Shown here piece after piece: positions 6,535 to 14,411 of a stretch of 14,505 nucleotides of DNA. Position 1 is the stretch's first letter. The number at the start of each line of letters is the position of its first letter. A program made the translations under genes and the position numbers. Below the pieces are notes generated by a model that did not search any database, was not told the DNA's origin, and saw only the letters and a list, made by a program, of their open reading frames with translations. This DNA is from an uncultured Pseudomonadota bacterium (GTDB lineage Bacteria > Pseudomonadota > Gammaproteobacteria > Burkholderiales > SG8-39): contig CAIVVS010000098.1 in the NCBI GenBank assembly GCA_903909415.1, positions 1 to 14,505 on the forward strand, given 5' to 3'.

Positions 6535-9176
6535 AGCTTCAGCCTGCCCTGCACGCCGCGTCCCGACGGCGCGCGCGGCGAACCACGCGCGGCGCGGCGC
6601 ACGCGCGGCGGCGCATCGGGCGTGTCATCGCGCTGTGGCACGCGTCCCGAGGCCAGGTCTTCCAGTTCGCGCAGCATGCGCTGCACCCGGTCGGCGACGC
6701 GCTCGGTGGTGAGCGACTCGCGTATGCGCTCGACCATCAGCGGAAAGGCGAAGGGCGAGGGCCACTCGGGCGACATCACCTGAACCGGCCGCGCGTTGAT
6801 GCGCTCCAGCACCGCGCGCAGCCGTCCGATCTCCAGCTCCTGTTCCAGCGTTTCGCGCCGCGCCTGCGCCAGCAGCAGGTTGCCCGCGTCGTGCTTCTCG
6901 AACACGTCGAAGAACAGGCCGGACGACGCCTGTACCTGGCGCGTGGACTTCTGCGCGCCGGGATAGCCCTGGAACACCAGCCCCGAGACACGCGCGATCT
7001 CGCGGAAACGCCGCTTGGCGAGCTCGCCCGCGTTCAGGCTGCCTAGGATGTCTTCCTCCAGCTTGTCCAGCGAGAACAGGCCCTCGCGCAGCGCGGCGCG
7101 CCAGGCCACCGGCTCGGTGGACAGCAGCTCGAAGCCGTGGTCGTTCACCGAGATCGAGAAGCTCGCCGGCTGCGACCTGCCGATGCGCCAGGCCGCGAGG
7201 CTGGCGAGGCCGGTGTGCACCGCGCGCCCGGCGAAAGGGTAGCAGAAGAAGTGGAAGCCCTCGCGGGTCTGTACGGTTTCCACCACCAGCTCGCGGTCGG
7301 TGGGCAGGCGCGACACGCGCGACTGCAGTTCCAGCAGCGTTGCGATGGCGCGCATCTCCGGCTCGTCCATCACGCCGTCACGCGCCAGGCGCATCAGCTC
7401 CAGCACCGCGTCGGCCAGTTCGGAGGACAGCGGGCTCTTGCCGCCCTGCCAGCGCGGCACCGACGCCGAGCCGGGCCGTGCCTTCTTCACGTAGGCGGTC
7501 ATGTCCTCGATGCGTATCAGTTCCAGCAGCCGGCCGGCGAACAGGAAGCATTCGCCCTTCTTCAGCCGCGACACGAACTGTTCCTCGATGTGGCCGATGC
7601 GCCCGCCCGAAAGCCAGCGCACGTCCATCGACGCGTCCGAAACGATGGTGCCGATCGACATGCGGTGGCGCCGCGCGATGGTGGCGTCCGGCACGCGGTG
7701 CAGGCCGGCCTCGTCGGGCACCACGCGGTGGTATTCCGGGTAGGCGTGGAGCGAGTCGCCGCCGCGCACCACGAAGGCCATCGCCCAGCGCCATTGTTCG
7801 TCGGTGAGGCCGCGGTAGGCGTGCGTGGTCCGCACCTCCGCCAGCATCTCGTCCTCGCGAAAGCCACCGCCCAGCGCCATGGACACCAGGTGCTGCACCA
7901 GCACGTCCATCGGGGCCGTGGGTGGCGGGCGCGATTCGATGCGTCCGGCGGCCGCGGCGCGCCGGGCCGCCGCCGCCTCGATCAGTTCCAGCGCATGGGT
8001 GGGCACGCAGGTCACGCGCGAGACGCGGCCCGGCGCATGGCCCGAGCGCCCGGCGCGCTGCATCAGCCGCGCCACGCCCTTGGGGCTGCCGACCTGCATC
8101 ACGCGTTCCACCGGCAGGAAGTCCACGCCCAGGTCCAGGCTGGAGGTGCACACCACCACCTTGAGCCGGCCTTCCTTGAGGCCGAGTTCCACCCAGTCGC
8201 GCAGTTCGCGGTCCAGCGACCCGTGGTGCAGGGCGATGACGCCGGCCCAGTCGGGCCGCGCCTCCAGCAGCGACTGGTACCAGAGCTCGGTCTGCGAGCG
8301 CGTGTTGGTGAACACCAGGCTGGTGGCCGAGGTCTCCAGCTCCGCGATCACGCGCGGCAGCTGGCGCAGGCCGAGGTGGCCGGCCCAGGGAAAGCGCTCG
8401 ATGGTGTCCGGGATCAGCGTGTCCACCGTCATCACCTTGGGCTCGGCGCCCTGCACCAGCCGGCCCCGCTCGCCCAGCAGCACGTCGCGCGCCTGTGGCA
8501 GGTTGCCCAGCGTTGCCGACAGCCCCCACACCACGAGGTTCGGGTTCCAGCGCCGCAGCCGCGCCAGCGCCAGCTGCAGCTGCACGCCGCGCTTGTTGCC
8601 TATCAGTTCGTGCCATTCGTCGACGATCACCATGGCGACGCGGCCCAGCGACTCGCGCGCGTCGGCGCGGGTCAGCATCAGGGTCAGGCTCTCGGGCGTG
8701 GTGACCAGGGCGCTGGGCAGCTTCTTCGCCTGCCGGGTGCGCTCCGAGCTGGAGGTATCGCCGGTGCGCACGCCCACGCTCCAGGCCAGCTGCATCTCCT
8801 CCAGCGGCAGCGCGAGGGCGCGGCCGGTGTCGGCGGCGAGCGCGCGCATCGGCGTGAGCCAGAGCACCGTGAGCGGCGCATTGCCGTCCGGGCCGGCGCG
8901 CTTGCTGCCGCGCTTCTTTCCCGCGGGTGTCGATGCGGGCACCGCCTCAGACTCCGCGGTCGGCGCCGGCGGCACGCGCGGCTCGGCCCAGCGCGCCAGG
9001 GCGCCCAGCCATACCGCATAGGTCTTGCCCGATCCGGTGGAGGCATGCAGCAGGCCGGATTCACCGTCGGCAATGGCGCGCCAGACCTCGCGCTGGAACC
9101 CGAAGGCCTGCCAGCCGCGCGCGGCCAGCCACTGGTCAATCTTCGTCCTGACAAGCGCGGAGACGGGCGTCCCCAA
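6531..9176 (-). CDS. Ligase-associated DNA repair DEXH-box helicase (Lhr-core type)
   Basis: This 881-residue superfamily 2 helicase carries a Q-motif-like FGFQREVW (27-32 region), Walker A ASTGSGKT (45-52), DEXH motif DEWH (186-189), motif III SAT (220-222), [21 protein letters not shown] and motif [10 protein letters not shown] (373-380). It is followed by the winged-helix and Lhr-core region. These proteins are ATP-dependent 3'-to-5' DNA translocases, known from the four-gene module of helicase, MPE endonuclease, exonuclease and ATP-dependent ligase. A Pro/Ala/Lys-rich stretch at residues 69-100, between motifs I and Ia, looks like an inserted linker. The C-terminal 40 residues are Arg/Pro-rich. 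The start is taken as TTG at 9174-9176, since no ATG or GTG precedes the first helix ([11 protein letters not shown]). The gene follows the EamA gene after 17 bp and overlaps pdeM by 4 bp. No ligase or exonuclease gene is adjacent. Confidence 0.92.
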   Translation of the reverse strand: MGTPVSALVRTKIDQWLAARGWQAFGFQREVWRAIADGESGLLHASTGSGKTYAVWLGALARWAEPRVPPAPTAESEAVPASTPAGKKRGSKRAGPDGNAPLTVLWLTPMRALAADTGRALALPLEEMQLAWSVGVRTGDTSSSERTRQAKKLPSALVTTPESLTLMLTRADARESLGRVAMVIVDEWHELIGNKRGVQLQLALARLRRWNPNLVVWGLSATLGNLPQARDVLLGERGRLVQGAEPKVMTVDTLIPDTIERFPWAGHLGLRQLPRVIAELETSATSLVFTNTRSQTELWYQSLLEARPDWAGVIALHHGSLDRELRDWVELGLKEGRLKVVVCTSSLDLGVDFLPVERVMQVGSPKGVARLMQRAGRSGHAPGRVSRVTCVPTHALELIEAAAARRAAAAGRIESRPPPTAPMDVLVQHLVSMALGGGFREDEMLAEVRTTHAYRGLTDEQWRWAMAFVVRGGDSLHAYPEYHRVVPDEAGLHRVPDATIARRHRMSIGTIVSDASMDVRWLSGGRIGHIEEQFVSRLKKGECFLFAGRLLELIRIEDMTAYVKKARPGSASVPRWQGGKSPLSSELADAVLELMRLARDGVMDEPEMRAIATLLELQSRVSRLPTDRELVVETVQTREGFHFFCYPFAGRAVHTGLASLAAWRIGRSQPASFSISVNDHGFELLSTEPVAWRAALREGLFSLDKLEEDILGSLNAGELAKRRFREIARVSGLVFQGYPGAQKSTRQVQASSGLFFDVFEKHDAGNLLLAQARRETLEQELEIGRLRAVLERINARPVQVMSPEWPSPFAFPLMVERIRESLTTERVADRVQRMLRELEDLASGRVPQRDDTPDAPPRVRRAARGSPRAPSGRGVQGRLKL

Positions 9177-9193
9177 GGCGGCGGCCGTTCCGC

Positions 9194-10072
9194 TCAGGCC
9201 CGGTGCAGGGGCTGCTTGGCCGCCCAGACGACGGCGGCGATCACCACCGCGGCGCCGGCCAGCTGCACAGGCATGTAGGACTGTTCAAGGATCACCCAGG
9301 CGAAGGCCATCGCGGCGACCGGCTCGAAGTTCAGCAGCATCGAGGTGCGGCTCGGGCCGCGCGCGCGCACCGCGAAGAACATCACGATGAAGGCGGTCGA
9401 ATACAGCAGCGGCACCATCAGCAGGCCGATCCACCCGGCGAGCGCGTCATCGGGCAGCGCGTAGCCCTGCGTGCCGACGCCGATCACGCCGAAGATCGGC
9501 ACCACCACCGCGCACATCAGCAGGTTGCGCGGCCGCGGGTCCTGCTTGCCGAAGTATCGCGAGGAGATCACCAGCATGCCGGTGAAGGCGATGGCCGAGG
9601 CCAGCGCGAAGGCCACGCCCTCGAAGCGCCACGAGGCCTGCGCCGGCGCCAGCGCCAGGCACAGGCCGAGGAAGGCAACCACCGGCGCGACGCACTCGCC
9701 CAGCGCGAGGCGCCGCCGGTCCAGCGCCGCGTTGGCCAGCAGGATGAAGATCGGGCACAGGTAGAACACGATCAGCGCCAGCCCCACCGGCATGTATTGG
9801 TAGGACGCGTTCAGGCTGAAGGACTGCACCAGCAGCAGCAGGCCCAGGGCCGCGGTGCGCATCCGCTGGCCCGGCGGCGGCAGCATGGGCAGGCGGTCGA
9901 TGCGCAGCAGCACCGCGAGGATCAGCAGCGCGCCGATGGAGCGCAGCGTCACCACGGTGAGCGCGTTGCTGCCGTGCTCGTAGGCCACCCGCGCGCAGAC
10001 ATGGCCCATGCCGAAGCAGCAGGCCACGCCCAGCGTGGTCAGGTCCCAGCCGACGCTGCGGCCCTCAGACAT
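9194..10072 (-). CDS. EamA/DMT-superfamily transporter
   Basis: This 292-residue inner-membrane protein has about ten hydrophobic segments arranged as two EamA repeats; the second begins near [20 protein letters not shown] basic loop (DPRPRN) sits between segments in the second half. Family members export or exchange metabolites such as amino acids, nucleosides or drugs; nothing here points to a particular substrate. The ATG at 10072 has an AGGA-type Shine-Dalgarno about 7 nt upstream. The gene lies between the HAD phosphatase (48 bp upstream) and the helicase (17 bp downstream) in the leftward run. Its place directly ahead of a DNA repair helicase has no obvious functional reason and may be simple co-transcription. 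Confidence 0.9.
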   Translation of the reverse strand: MSEGRSVGWDLTTLGVACCFGMGHVCARVAYEHGSNALTVVTLRSIGALLILAVLLRIDRLPMLPPPGQRMRTAALGLLLLVQSFSLNASYQYMPVGLALIVFYLCPIFILLANAALDRRRLALGECVAPVVAFLGLCLALAPAQASWRFEGVAFALASAIAFTGMLVISSRYFGKQDPRPRNLLMCAVVVPIFGVIGVGTQGYALPDDALAGWIGLLMVPLLYSTAFIVMFFAVRARGPSRTSMLLNFEPVAAMAFAWVILEQSYMPVQLAGAAVVIAAVVWAAKQPLHRA

Positions 10073-10120
10073 CGCGCATCCTTGCCCGGCCCGTCGCCGG
10101 GTTGCCCGTCATTGCGCCGT

Positions 10121-10825
10121 TCATCGCTGCGCCGGGTCCAGCCAGTCGGCGAGCGCGGCCATGTCGGTGAAGGAGGGCGGGGCCTCGCCGTCCAGCGGCC
10201 AGGGTGCGTCCTTGCGGTTGATCCACGCGACGTGCATGCCATGGGCGCGCGCGCCCGCCGCGTCCAGCGCCGGATCGTCGCCGACGTGCAGCACTTCGTC
10301 GGGGCGCGCCGATAGCCGGTCGCAGGCCAGCGCGAAGATGCGCGGGTCGGGCTTCGCGAAGCCCACGTCGCGCGCCATTATCGATCCGGCGAGGAAGCGG
10401 CCGATGCCGACGCGGTGCACGTCGGCAAAGCCGTTGGTCACCGCGAGGATGGGAAAGCGCCGCGACAGCCGGTCCAGCGCCGGCAGCGCGTCCTCGAACA
10501 GGTCCACGCGCTGGCGCCAGGACTCGAACACGCCGAAGGCCTGCTCGGCCTGCGCGCGGGATGCGCCGCCGCGCGCGAACAGCGTGGCGATCGCCTCCTG
10601 GCGTATCCACAGCAGGTCGTAGGCTTTCTCCGGATGGCGTTCCAGCAGGTCCTCGCGCAGTTCGCGCATGGCGTGGGTGGTGAAATGCGGCACCACCCCG
10701 GGCGTGTGCTCGCCGACCCAGGCCAGCAGGTGTTCTTCGGCGCGCAGGATGGCTGGCAGGATGGGCCAGAGCGTGTCGTCCAGGTCCAGCGTGATGGCGC
10801 GTATCGCGGGGTAGGGCGGATGCAT
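10121..10825 (-). CDS. HAD-family hydrolase (phosphatase)
   Basis: Counted from the ATG at 10825 the protein has 234 residues. The four HAD motifs are present: LDLDDTLW (nucleophile D14, acid/base D16), AVTNG (T130), GFAKPDPRIF (K158), and HVGDDPALD (D183, D184). A helical cap lies between motifs I and II (about 25-110). Such enzymes remove phosphate from small metabolites; the PILPAILRAEEHLLAWV cap is like generic YjjG/GS1-type members, and the substrate is not predictable. An upstream in-frame ATG at 10891 would add 22 Pro/Ala-rich residues, encoded partly by a 9-bp tandem repeat, and would overlap the DUF429 gene. The shorter start is preferred because it places motif I at the usual distance from the N-terminus. 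Neither start has a clear Shine-Dalgarno. Confidence 0.88.
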   Translation of the reverse strand: MHPPYPAIRAITLDLDDTLWPILPAILRAEEHLLAWVGEHTPGVVPHFTTHAMRELREDLLERHPEKAYDLLWIRQEAIATLFARGGASRAQAEQAFGVFESWRQRVDLFEDALPALDRLSRRFPILAVTNGFADVHRVGIGRFLAGSIMARDVGFAKPDPRIFALACDRLSARPDEVLHVGDDPALDAAGARAHGMHVAWINRKDAPWPLDGEAPPSFTDMAALADWLDPAQR

Positions 10826-10841
10826 GGGAGGCGGCTGCAGT

Positions 10842-10868
10842 GCTAGGGGTGCTAGGGGTGCTGGGGGT
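10842..10868. repeat. Three 9-bp tandem repeats at the DUF429 stop codon
   Basis: The units GCTAGGGGT, GCTAGGGGT and GCTGGGGGT lie head to tail. Read on the minus strand they give ACCCCCAGC once and ACCCCTAGC twice, so the TAG that ends the DUF429 gene (complement of 10852-10854) lies in a repeat unit. The array falls between that stop and the preferred HAD start, and inside the longer HAD alternative. Confidence 0.85.
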
Positions 10869-11688
10869 TCGGGGGCGCGCCGAGTATCCATCCTTCTATC
10901 GGATCGACCTGCCCGGGCAGGCCATAGTGTCGCATACGCAGCCGCCAGGCCCGCGCCGCCTGGATGGCGGCCAGCGCCGCGTCCAGCGCGTCGCCGCCCG
11001 GCTCACGAACCAGTTCGCGCAACAGGCCGCAACCGCCTTCCAGCCCATGTTCATGGACCTCGCCCCTTGCCAGCGCCGAGACCAGGCGCGCGCGTGCCGC
11101 CCTGCGCGCCGGGGTCTGCTTGGACACGGTGTCGTTCTTGTAGGACTCGCGTCCCAGCACCTGGCGCGCGAGCAGGGCCGGATAGGCCTCCAGCGCGATG
11201 CGCGCCGGATCACCCCCGGCCAGGCCGGGCACGGTCACGCCGGATGACGCCAGCCGTGGCGCGCCTTCCAGGAACATCAGCCCGACCGGTGGATTGACCA
11301 GCTTGAGCGGGCTGTGCGAGTTCGCCGGGCGGTCGGTGGCGCGGTGCGCGTACTTGTTGCCCGCGGGCCGCGGCGCGCGCCACTGGTCCAGCACCGCGCG
11401 GAAGCGCTCGCGGCCCAGTCCGGCGCAATGCGCGGTGAGTCCGCGCCAGTCCAGCGGCCAGCCGAGTTGCTCGACCGCCTCGCGCGGCAGGCCGAACGGG
11501 AAGTCGAAGCCGCCCAGCCACGGGCCGGGGCGCGCCAGCAGCGCCTCGAATCCGGCCCAGTCATCGATGCGCTCCAAGGCATGCAGCGCGAAGCCGTCCT
11601 CCAGCGCCGTACCGACGGCCACCGTGATCGGCTTGGCGCGGCGCGGCGCCGAGGTGAAGTCCACCCCGAGGATGGTGATGTCCGCCAT
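10852..11688 (-). CDS. DUF429 family protein (predicted RNase H-like fold)
   Basis: This 278-residue protein begins with GVDFTSAPRRAKPITVA (residues 8-24). That is the hallmark of DUF429, where the first strand carries an acidic residue (D10) as in RNase H-like proteins. A second conserved acidic strand is GGFDFPFGLP (59-68, D62), followed by an EAYPALLARQVLG segment and a C-terminal DALDAALAAIQAARA helix with further acids. No function is established for the family; nuclease activity is only a fold-based guess. The ATG at 11688 lies directly before MADITILGVDF. The gene is 33 bp downstream of the alpha/beta hydrolase stop and ahead of the HAD gene in the leftward run. Its stop codon lies within a 9-bp tandem repeat. 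Confidence 0.85.
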   Translation of the reverse strand: MADITILGVDFTSAPRRAKPITVAVGTALEDGFALHALERIDDWAGFEALLARPGPWLGGFDFPFGLPREAVEQLGWPLDWRGLTAHCAGLGRERFRAVLDQWRAPRPAGNKYAHRATDRPANSHSPLKLVNPPVGLMFLEGAPRLASSGVTVPGLAGGDPARIALEAYPALLARQVLGRESYKNDTVSKQTPARRAARARLVSALARGEVHEHGLEGGCGLLRELVREPGGDALDAALAAIQAARAWRLRMRHYGLPGQVDPIEGWILGAPPNPQHP

Positions 11689-11721
11689 GTGGTCCGGGCG
11701 CAGGCCGGGCTCAGGCCGGCG

Positions 11722-12636
11722 TCACGCGCTCGCCAGCCAGTCCGCGCTGTCCTGCCACAGCGTGCCGGCGAAGCGTTCGCGGAAAAAGCCGAAATGGCCG
11801 ATGCGCGCGACGCCGAGCTGCGACGGCGAGGGCCGGCGGCGCTCCACCTGCGTCGACTCGAACAGCGACAGCAGGGCCTCGGTGGCCTGCGGCGGCGCGT
11901 AGCCGTCATCGGCGATGCACCAGGCCAGCACCGGCGCGCGGAACGCCTTGATCGCCGCGAGCCGCGCCGGTCCGCCGGGATCGGCCCGGTGGTGGCCGGT
12001 GTAGTAGCCGGGTGTGCGCATCCAGCGGGCCCATTCCTGGGCGACGCCCGCGGGCAGGTCCTCGCCCAGGCGCAGCGCCCGGCCCGGGAAGAAGCCGACC
12101 GCATGCGACACCGCCGGCAGCAGCGCATGCGCGAACAGCCAGATGCCCGCCCGCCTCGGGTGCGGCCAGAGGCGCCAGTCGCCGATCTGCGCGCCCACCA
12201 GCATCAGCGCGTCCACCTCCGTCGCCGAAGGCGCGAGCGCGGCGATCTGCCCGCCTATGCTGTGGCCCACCACCAGCAGCTTCGCCGGCAGGCCCTCGCG
12301 TGCGCGCCGCTCGCGCAGCGCCAGCGCATGGCGCAGCATGCCCTCGTAGTCATGGCTGGCGAAATCGGCGGCGCGCGCCTTGAAGCCGCGCAGGCGCGCG
12401 GGGCGCGAGCCCGCGATGCCGCGGTAGTCGTAGGACAGCACGTCGAAGCCGCGCACCGCGAGCCGTTCGGCGTAGCGCGCGTAGTACGCGTGCGGCACGC
12501 CCAGCGCGCTGTTGACCAGCACGACGCGGCCGTTCGGCTGCGAGGGCCTGGCGTGGGCCGCGGCCAGTTCGTAGGAGTCGGTCGCCGGCACGCTGATGGC
12601 CAACGCGGCACCGGACGTATCGTGCGTGCCCTGCAT
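11722..12636 (-). CDS. Alpha/beta hydrolase, COG4757-like
   Basis: This 304-residue protein has the catalytic triad of the alpha/beta hydrolase fold: nucleophile S126 in VVGHSIGGQ, the acid D243 or D244 in CIADDGYAP, and H281 in ARIGHFGFF. The oxyanion region NSALGVPHAYY and the DVLSYDYRGIAGSRP strand-loop are typical of the predicted serine hydrolases formerly grouped as COG4757. It is expected to be a cytosolic esterase or lipase-like enzyme of unknown substrate; no signal peptide is seen. The frame runs on upstream into the thioesterase gene; the ATG at 12636 is chosen because it lies 14 bp after the thioesterase stop and is preceded by a weak GGGAA. Co-transcription with an acyl-CoA thioesterase would fit a role in acyl ester or thioester turnover, but this is inference. 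Confidence 0.88.
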   Translation of the reverse strand: MQGTHDTSGAALAISVPATDSYELAAAHARPSQPNGRVVLVNSALGVPHAYYARYAERLAVRGFDVLSYDYRGIAGSRPARLRGFKARAADFASHDYEGMLRHALALRERRAREGLPAKLLVVGHSIGGQIAALAPSATEVDALMLVGAQIGDWRLWPHPRRAGIWLFAHALLPAVSHAVGFFPGRALRLGEDLPAGVAQEWARWMRTPGYYTGHHRADPGGPARLAAIKAFRAPVLAWCIADDGYAPPQATEALLSLFESTQVERRRPSPSQLGVARIGHFGFFRERFAGTLWQDSADWLASA

Positions 12637-12650
12637 GCCGGTTCCCGGGA

Positions 12651-13052
12651 TCAGGCCTGGTCGACCGGGCGGGGCTGGCGTTGCGCGTTGGTGGCGACGT
12701 AGGTGAGCGTGGCCTCGGTGACCCTGACCGTCTCGACGTCCGCCGGATTGCGCTGCGCGTAGACCTCGACGTTCACCGTGATCGAGGTGGTGCCCACGCG
12801 CACGATGTCGGCGTAGAAGGACAGCACGTCGCCGATGAACACCGGCTGCTTGAACAGGAAGCTGTTCACCGCGACCGTGGCGACGCGCCCGCGCGCGCGG
12901 GCCGCCGCGACCACGCCGCCGGCGATGTCCACCTGCGACATGATCCATCCGCCGAAGATGTCGCCATGCTGGTTGGCGTCGGCCGGCATGGGCACCACGC
13001 GCAGCGTGGGGACCTTGCCCTCGGGAAGCTTGGACTGGGTGTTCTGCATCAT
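12651..13052 (-). CDS. yciA: Acyl-CoA thioesterase, YciA-type hotdog fold
   Basis: This 133-residue protein is the normal size for the YciA/BACH hotdog thioesterases. The signature ADANQHGDIFGGWIMSQVD (about residues 24-42) opens the central hotdog helix and carries the conserved acid and Asn residues. It is followed by the CoA-binding strand region VNSFLFKQPVFIGDVL. The enzyme hydrolyses acyl-CoA to free acid and CoA in the cytosol, as a hexamer in known homologues. Two ATG codons lie in tandem at the start (13050-13052 and 13047-13049). No Shine-Dalgarno is present, but a -10-like box ends 6 nt before the first ATG. It is probably the first gene of the leftward seven-gene run that ends with pdeM. 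Confidence 0.92.
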   Translation of the reverse strand: MMQNTQSKLPEGKVPTLRVVPMPADANQHGDIFGGWIMSQVDIAGGVVAAARARGRVATVAVNSFLFKQPVFIGDVLSFYADIVRVGTTSITVNVEVYAQRNPADVETVRVTEATLTYVATNAQRQPRPVDQA

Positions 13053-13058
13053 GGAATC

Positions 13059-13087
13059 AGGCTAGCCCAATCGGGGGTTGCCGGCAA
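13059..13087 (-). promoter_or_regulatory. Candidate leaderless promoter of the yciA run
   Basis: On the minus strand TTGCCG (complement of 13082-13087) and TAGCCT (complement of 13059-13064) are separated by exactly 17 bp, and TAGCCT ends 6 nt before the ATG at 13052. The message would begin at the start codon. The -35 matches 4 of 6 positions and the -10 only 3, so the call rests on spacing as much as on match. Confidence 0.4.
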
Positions 13088-13144
13088 ACCGGGTTGACCG
13101 GCGGTCCGGCGGGGCGGCGCACCGCAAGGGCCCGCCACGAAGGG

Positions 13145-14329
13145 TCAGGGCCGTGGCAGCGCGGCCAGCACGCGCGCCACCATGGTGTCCAGCGCGGCGG
13201 GTGCGGCGTGGCCGCGGTAGCGTGCCGCGAACGCGCCGGCGTTGCGGGTGAAGGACTCGTCCTGGGCCAGCTGCGCCAGCGCGATCTCGTAATCCGGCTC
13301 GGGCACGTCGGGCGCGATGCCCAGGCCCGCGCCCATGCGGACCACGCGGCGCATGATCAGGAACTGCTCGAGCTGGGTCGGCAGCATCAGCAGCGGACGC
13401 CCGGCCAGCAGCGCCTGCGCGGTCATCTGGTGGCTGCCGTGGCTGATCACCAGTTGCGACTGGGGCAGCAGGCGCGAGACCCACATGGGCGCATCCGAGA
13501 AGTGCACCGACCCGCGGCCGTAGCGCTCGCGCAGCGACGCATCCAGTCCGCGGCAGAACACCAGCGTCGGCAGCGCCAGCCGGTCCAGCGCCGCCAGCAG
13601 CGGTTCGAGCGCATGCCAGTAGTGGTACAGGTAGGCGAACACGCGCATGCCGCCGCCCTCGGGCCAGGACGGCAGCGCGTTGCCCTCGCCGGTGTCGGGT
13701 ATGCCGAAGTAGTCCGACAGCCCCCGCTCGGGATAGATGTCCAGTTCCGGATACGTGAGCAGCATGGCGCGCCCGGCGAACAATGATCCGATGGTGTCCA
13801 GCGGCGGGGCGCCATAGGCATGCATCACCGCGTTCATCGCGGCGAGCACGCGCGCGTCCGCCGCTTCCAGGGCCTGGCGCGCGTGCGGCTCCCAGTGCCG
13901 CAGCGGCGGACTCGGGAATACCGCCGGCGGGATGTGGAAGCCCTGCGAAATCTCGAACGAAGGCATGCCCAGCGTGCGGGCCGCGAGGTGGGCCGCGGGC
14001 GCCACGTTGGCCACCACCGCGCCGGCGCCGGCGATGCGTTCGCGCCAGGCGTCCACCAGGTGGCGCAGGTCGGACGGGTTCGCGTACCCGAAGTTGTGAA
14101 GGATCTCGCCGAAGTTCGACGGGGACGGGTAGGTGACCGGACCGACCCACACCGGGGCCCCTTCACGCGGTATGCCGCGCGCCTGCGCCAGGTCCGCGCC
14201 GGCACGCACGTCGCGCAGCAGGAAGCGCGGCGAGTGGCCCGCGTCCAGCATCCGCCGCGCCATCGGCAGCAGCGTGGTGACGTGCCCGGTGCCGGCGCCC
14301 AGTTCCCAGGCGAGTTCGATGCGTGCCAT
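13145..14329 (-). CDS. GT-B fold glycosyltransferase-like protein (GT1/MGT-like)
   Basis: This 394-residue protein has the layout of GT1-type transferases. The N-terminal Rossmann domain has a Gly-rich first loop ending in His (ELGAGTGHVTTLLPMARRML, residues 9-28), where the family keeps its catalytic His. The C-terminal domain has the nucleotide-sugar pocket region, here ISHGSHQMTAQALLAGRPLLMLP (295-317), ending in QLEQ; the usual HGG-x-GT version is altered to HGSHQMT. There is no signal peptide or membrane segment, so it is cytosolic. The donor and acceptor are unknown; the neighbours give no sugar or lipid pathway. The ATG at 14329 directly precedes the first strand; no Shine-Dalgarno is visible. 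A terminator separates it from the upstream gene, so it has its own promoter, and 92 bp separate its stop from the thioesterase start. Confidence 0.82.
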   Translation of the reverse strand: MARIELAWELGAGTGHVTTLLPMARRMLDAGHSPRFLLRDVRAGADLAQARGIPREGAPVWVGPVTYPSPSNFGEILHNFGYANPSDLRHLVDAWRERIAGAGAVVANVAPAAHLAARTLGMPSFEISQGFHIPPAVFPSPPLRHWEPHARQALEAADARVLAAMNAVMHAYGAPPLDTIGSLFAGRAMLLTYPELDIYPERGLSDYFGIPDTGEGNALPSWPEGGGMRVFAYLYHYWHALEPLLAALDRLALPTLVFCRGLDASLRERYGRGSVHFSDAPMWVSRLLPQSQLVISHGSHQMTAQALLAGRPLLMLPTQLEQFLIMRRVVRMGAGLGIAPDVPEPDYEIALAQLAQDESFTRNAGAFAARYRGHAAPAALDTMVARVLAALPRP

Positions 14330-14362
14330 CAGCCGATCATGCCATTGCCCGGTCGCCCAAAA

Positions 14363-14390
14363 GCAAAGCCCGCCGGAAGGCGGGCTTTGC
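14363..14390 (-). terminator. Rho-independent terminator of the gene at the right edge
   Basis: A perfect 12-bp stem (arms 14363-14374 and 14379-14390) closes on a GGAA/TTCC tetraloop. Read on the minus strand it is followed by TTTT, which fits termination of leftward transcription coming from the partial gene whose stop is 21 bp upstream. The T-run is short, but the stem is the strongest hairpin in the window. Confidence 0.85.
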
Positions 14391-14411
14391 GTGCGTTGCG
14401 GTGCAGCCGGA

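Noticed and set aside
7137..9278. Long plus-strand open frame (713 codons) opposite the helicase gene
   Set aside because: It is a shadow of the helicase codons in high-GC DNA: the product is His/Gln/Arg/Ala-rich without any recognisable domain, while the opposite strand has a complete helicase.
12637..12948. Upstream extension of the alpha/beta hydrolase frame
   Set aside because: It lies over the thioesterase gene in another frame and has no domain similarity; the ATG at 12636 sits just after the thioesterase stop.
13078..13087. Palindrome TTGCCGGCAA upstream of yciA
   Set aside because: It could be an operator, but it is a single short GC-rich dyad with no second copy; mentioned only as overlapping the candidate -35 box.
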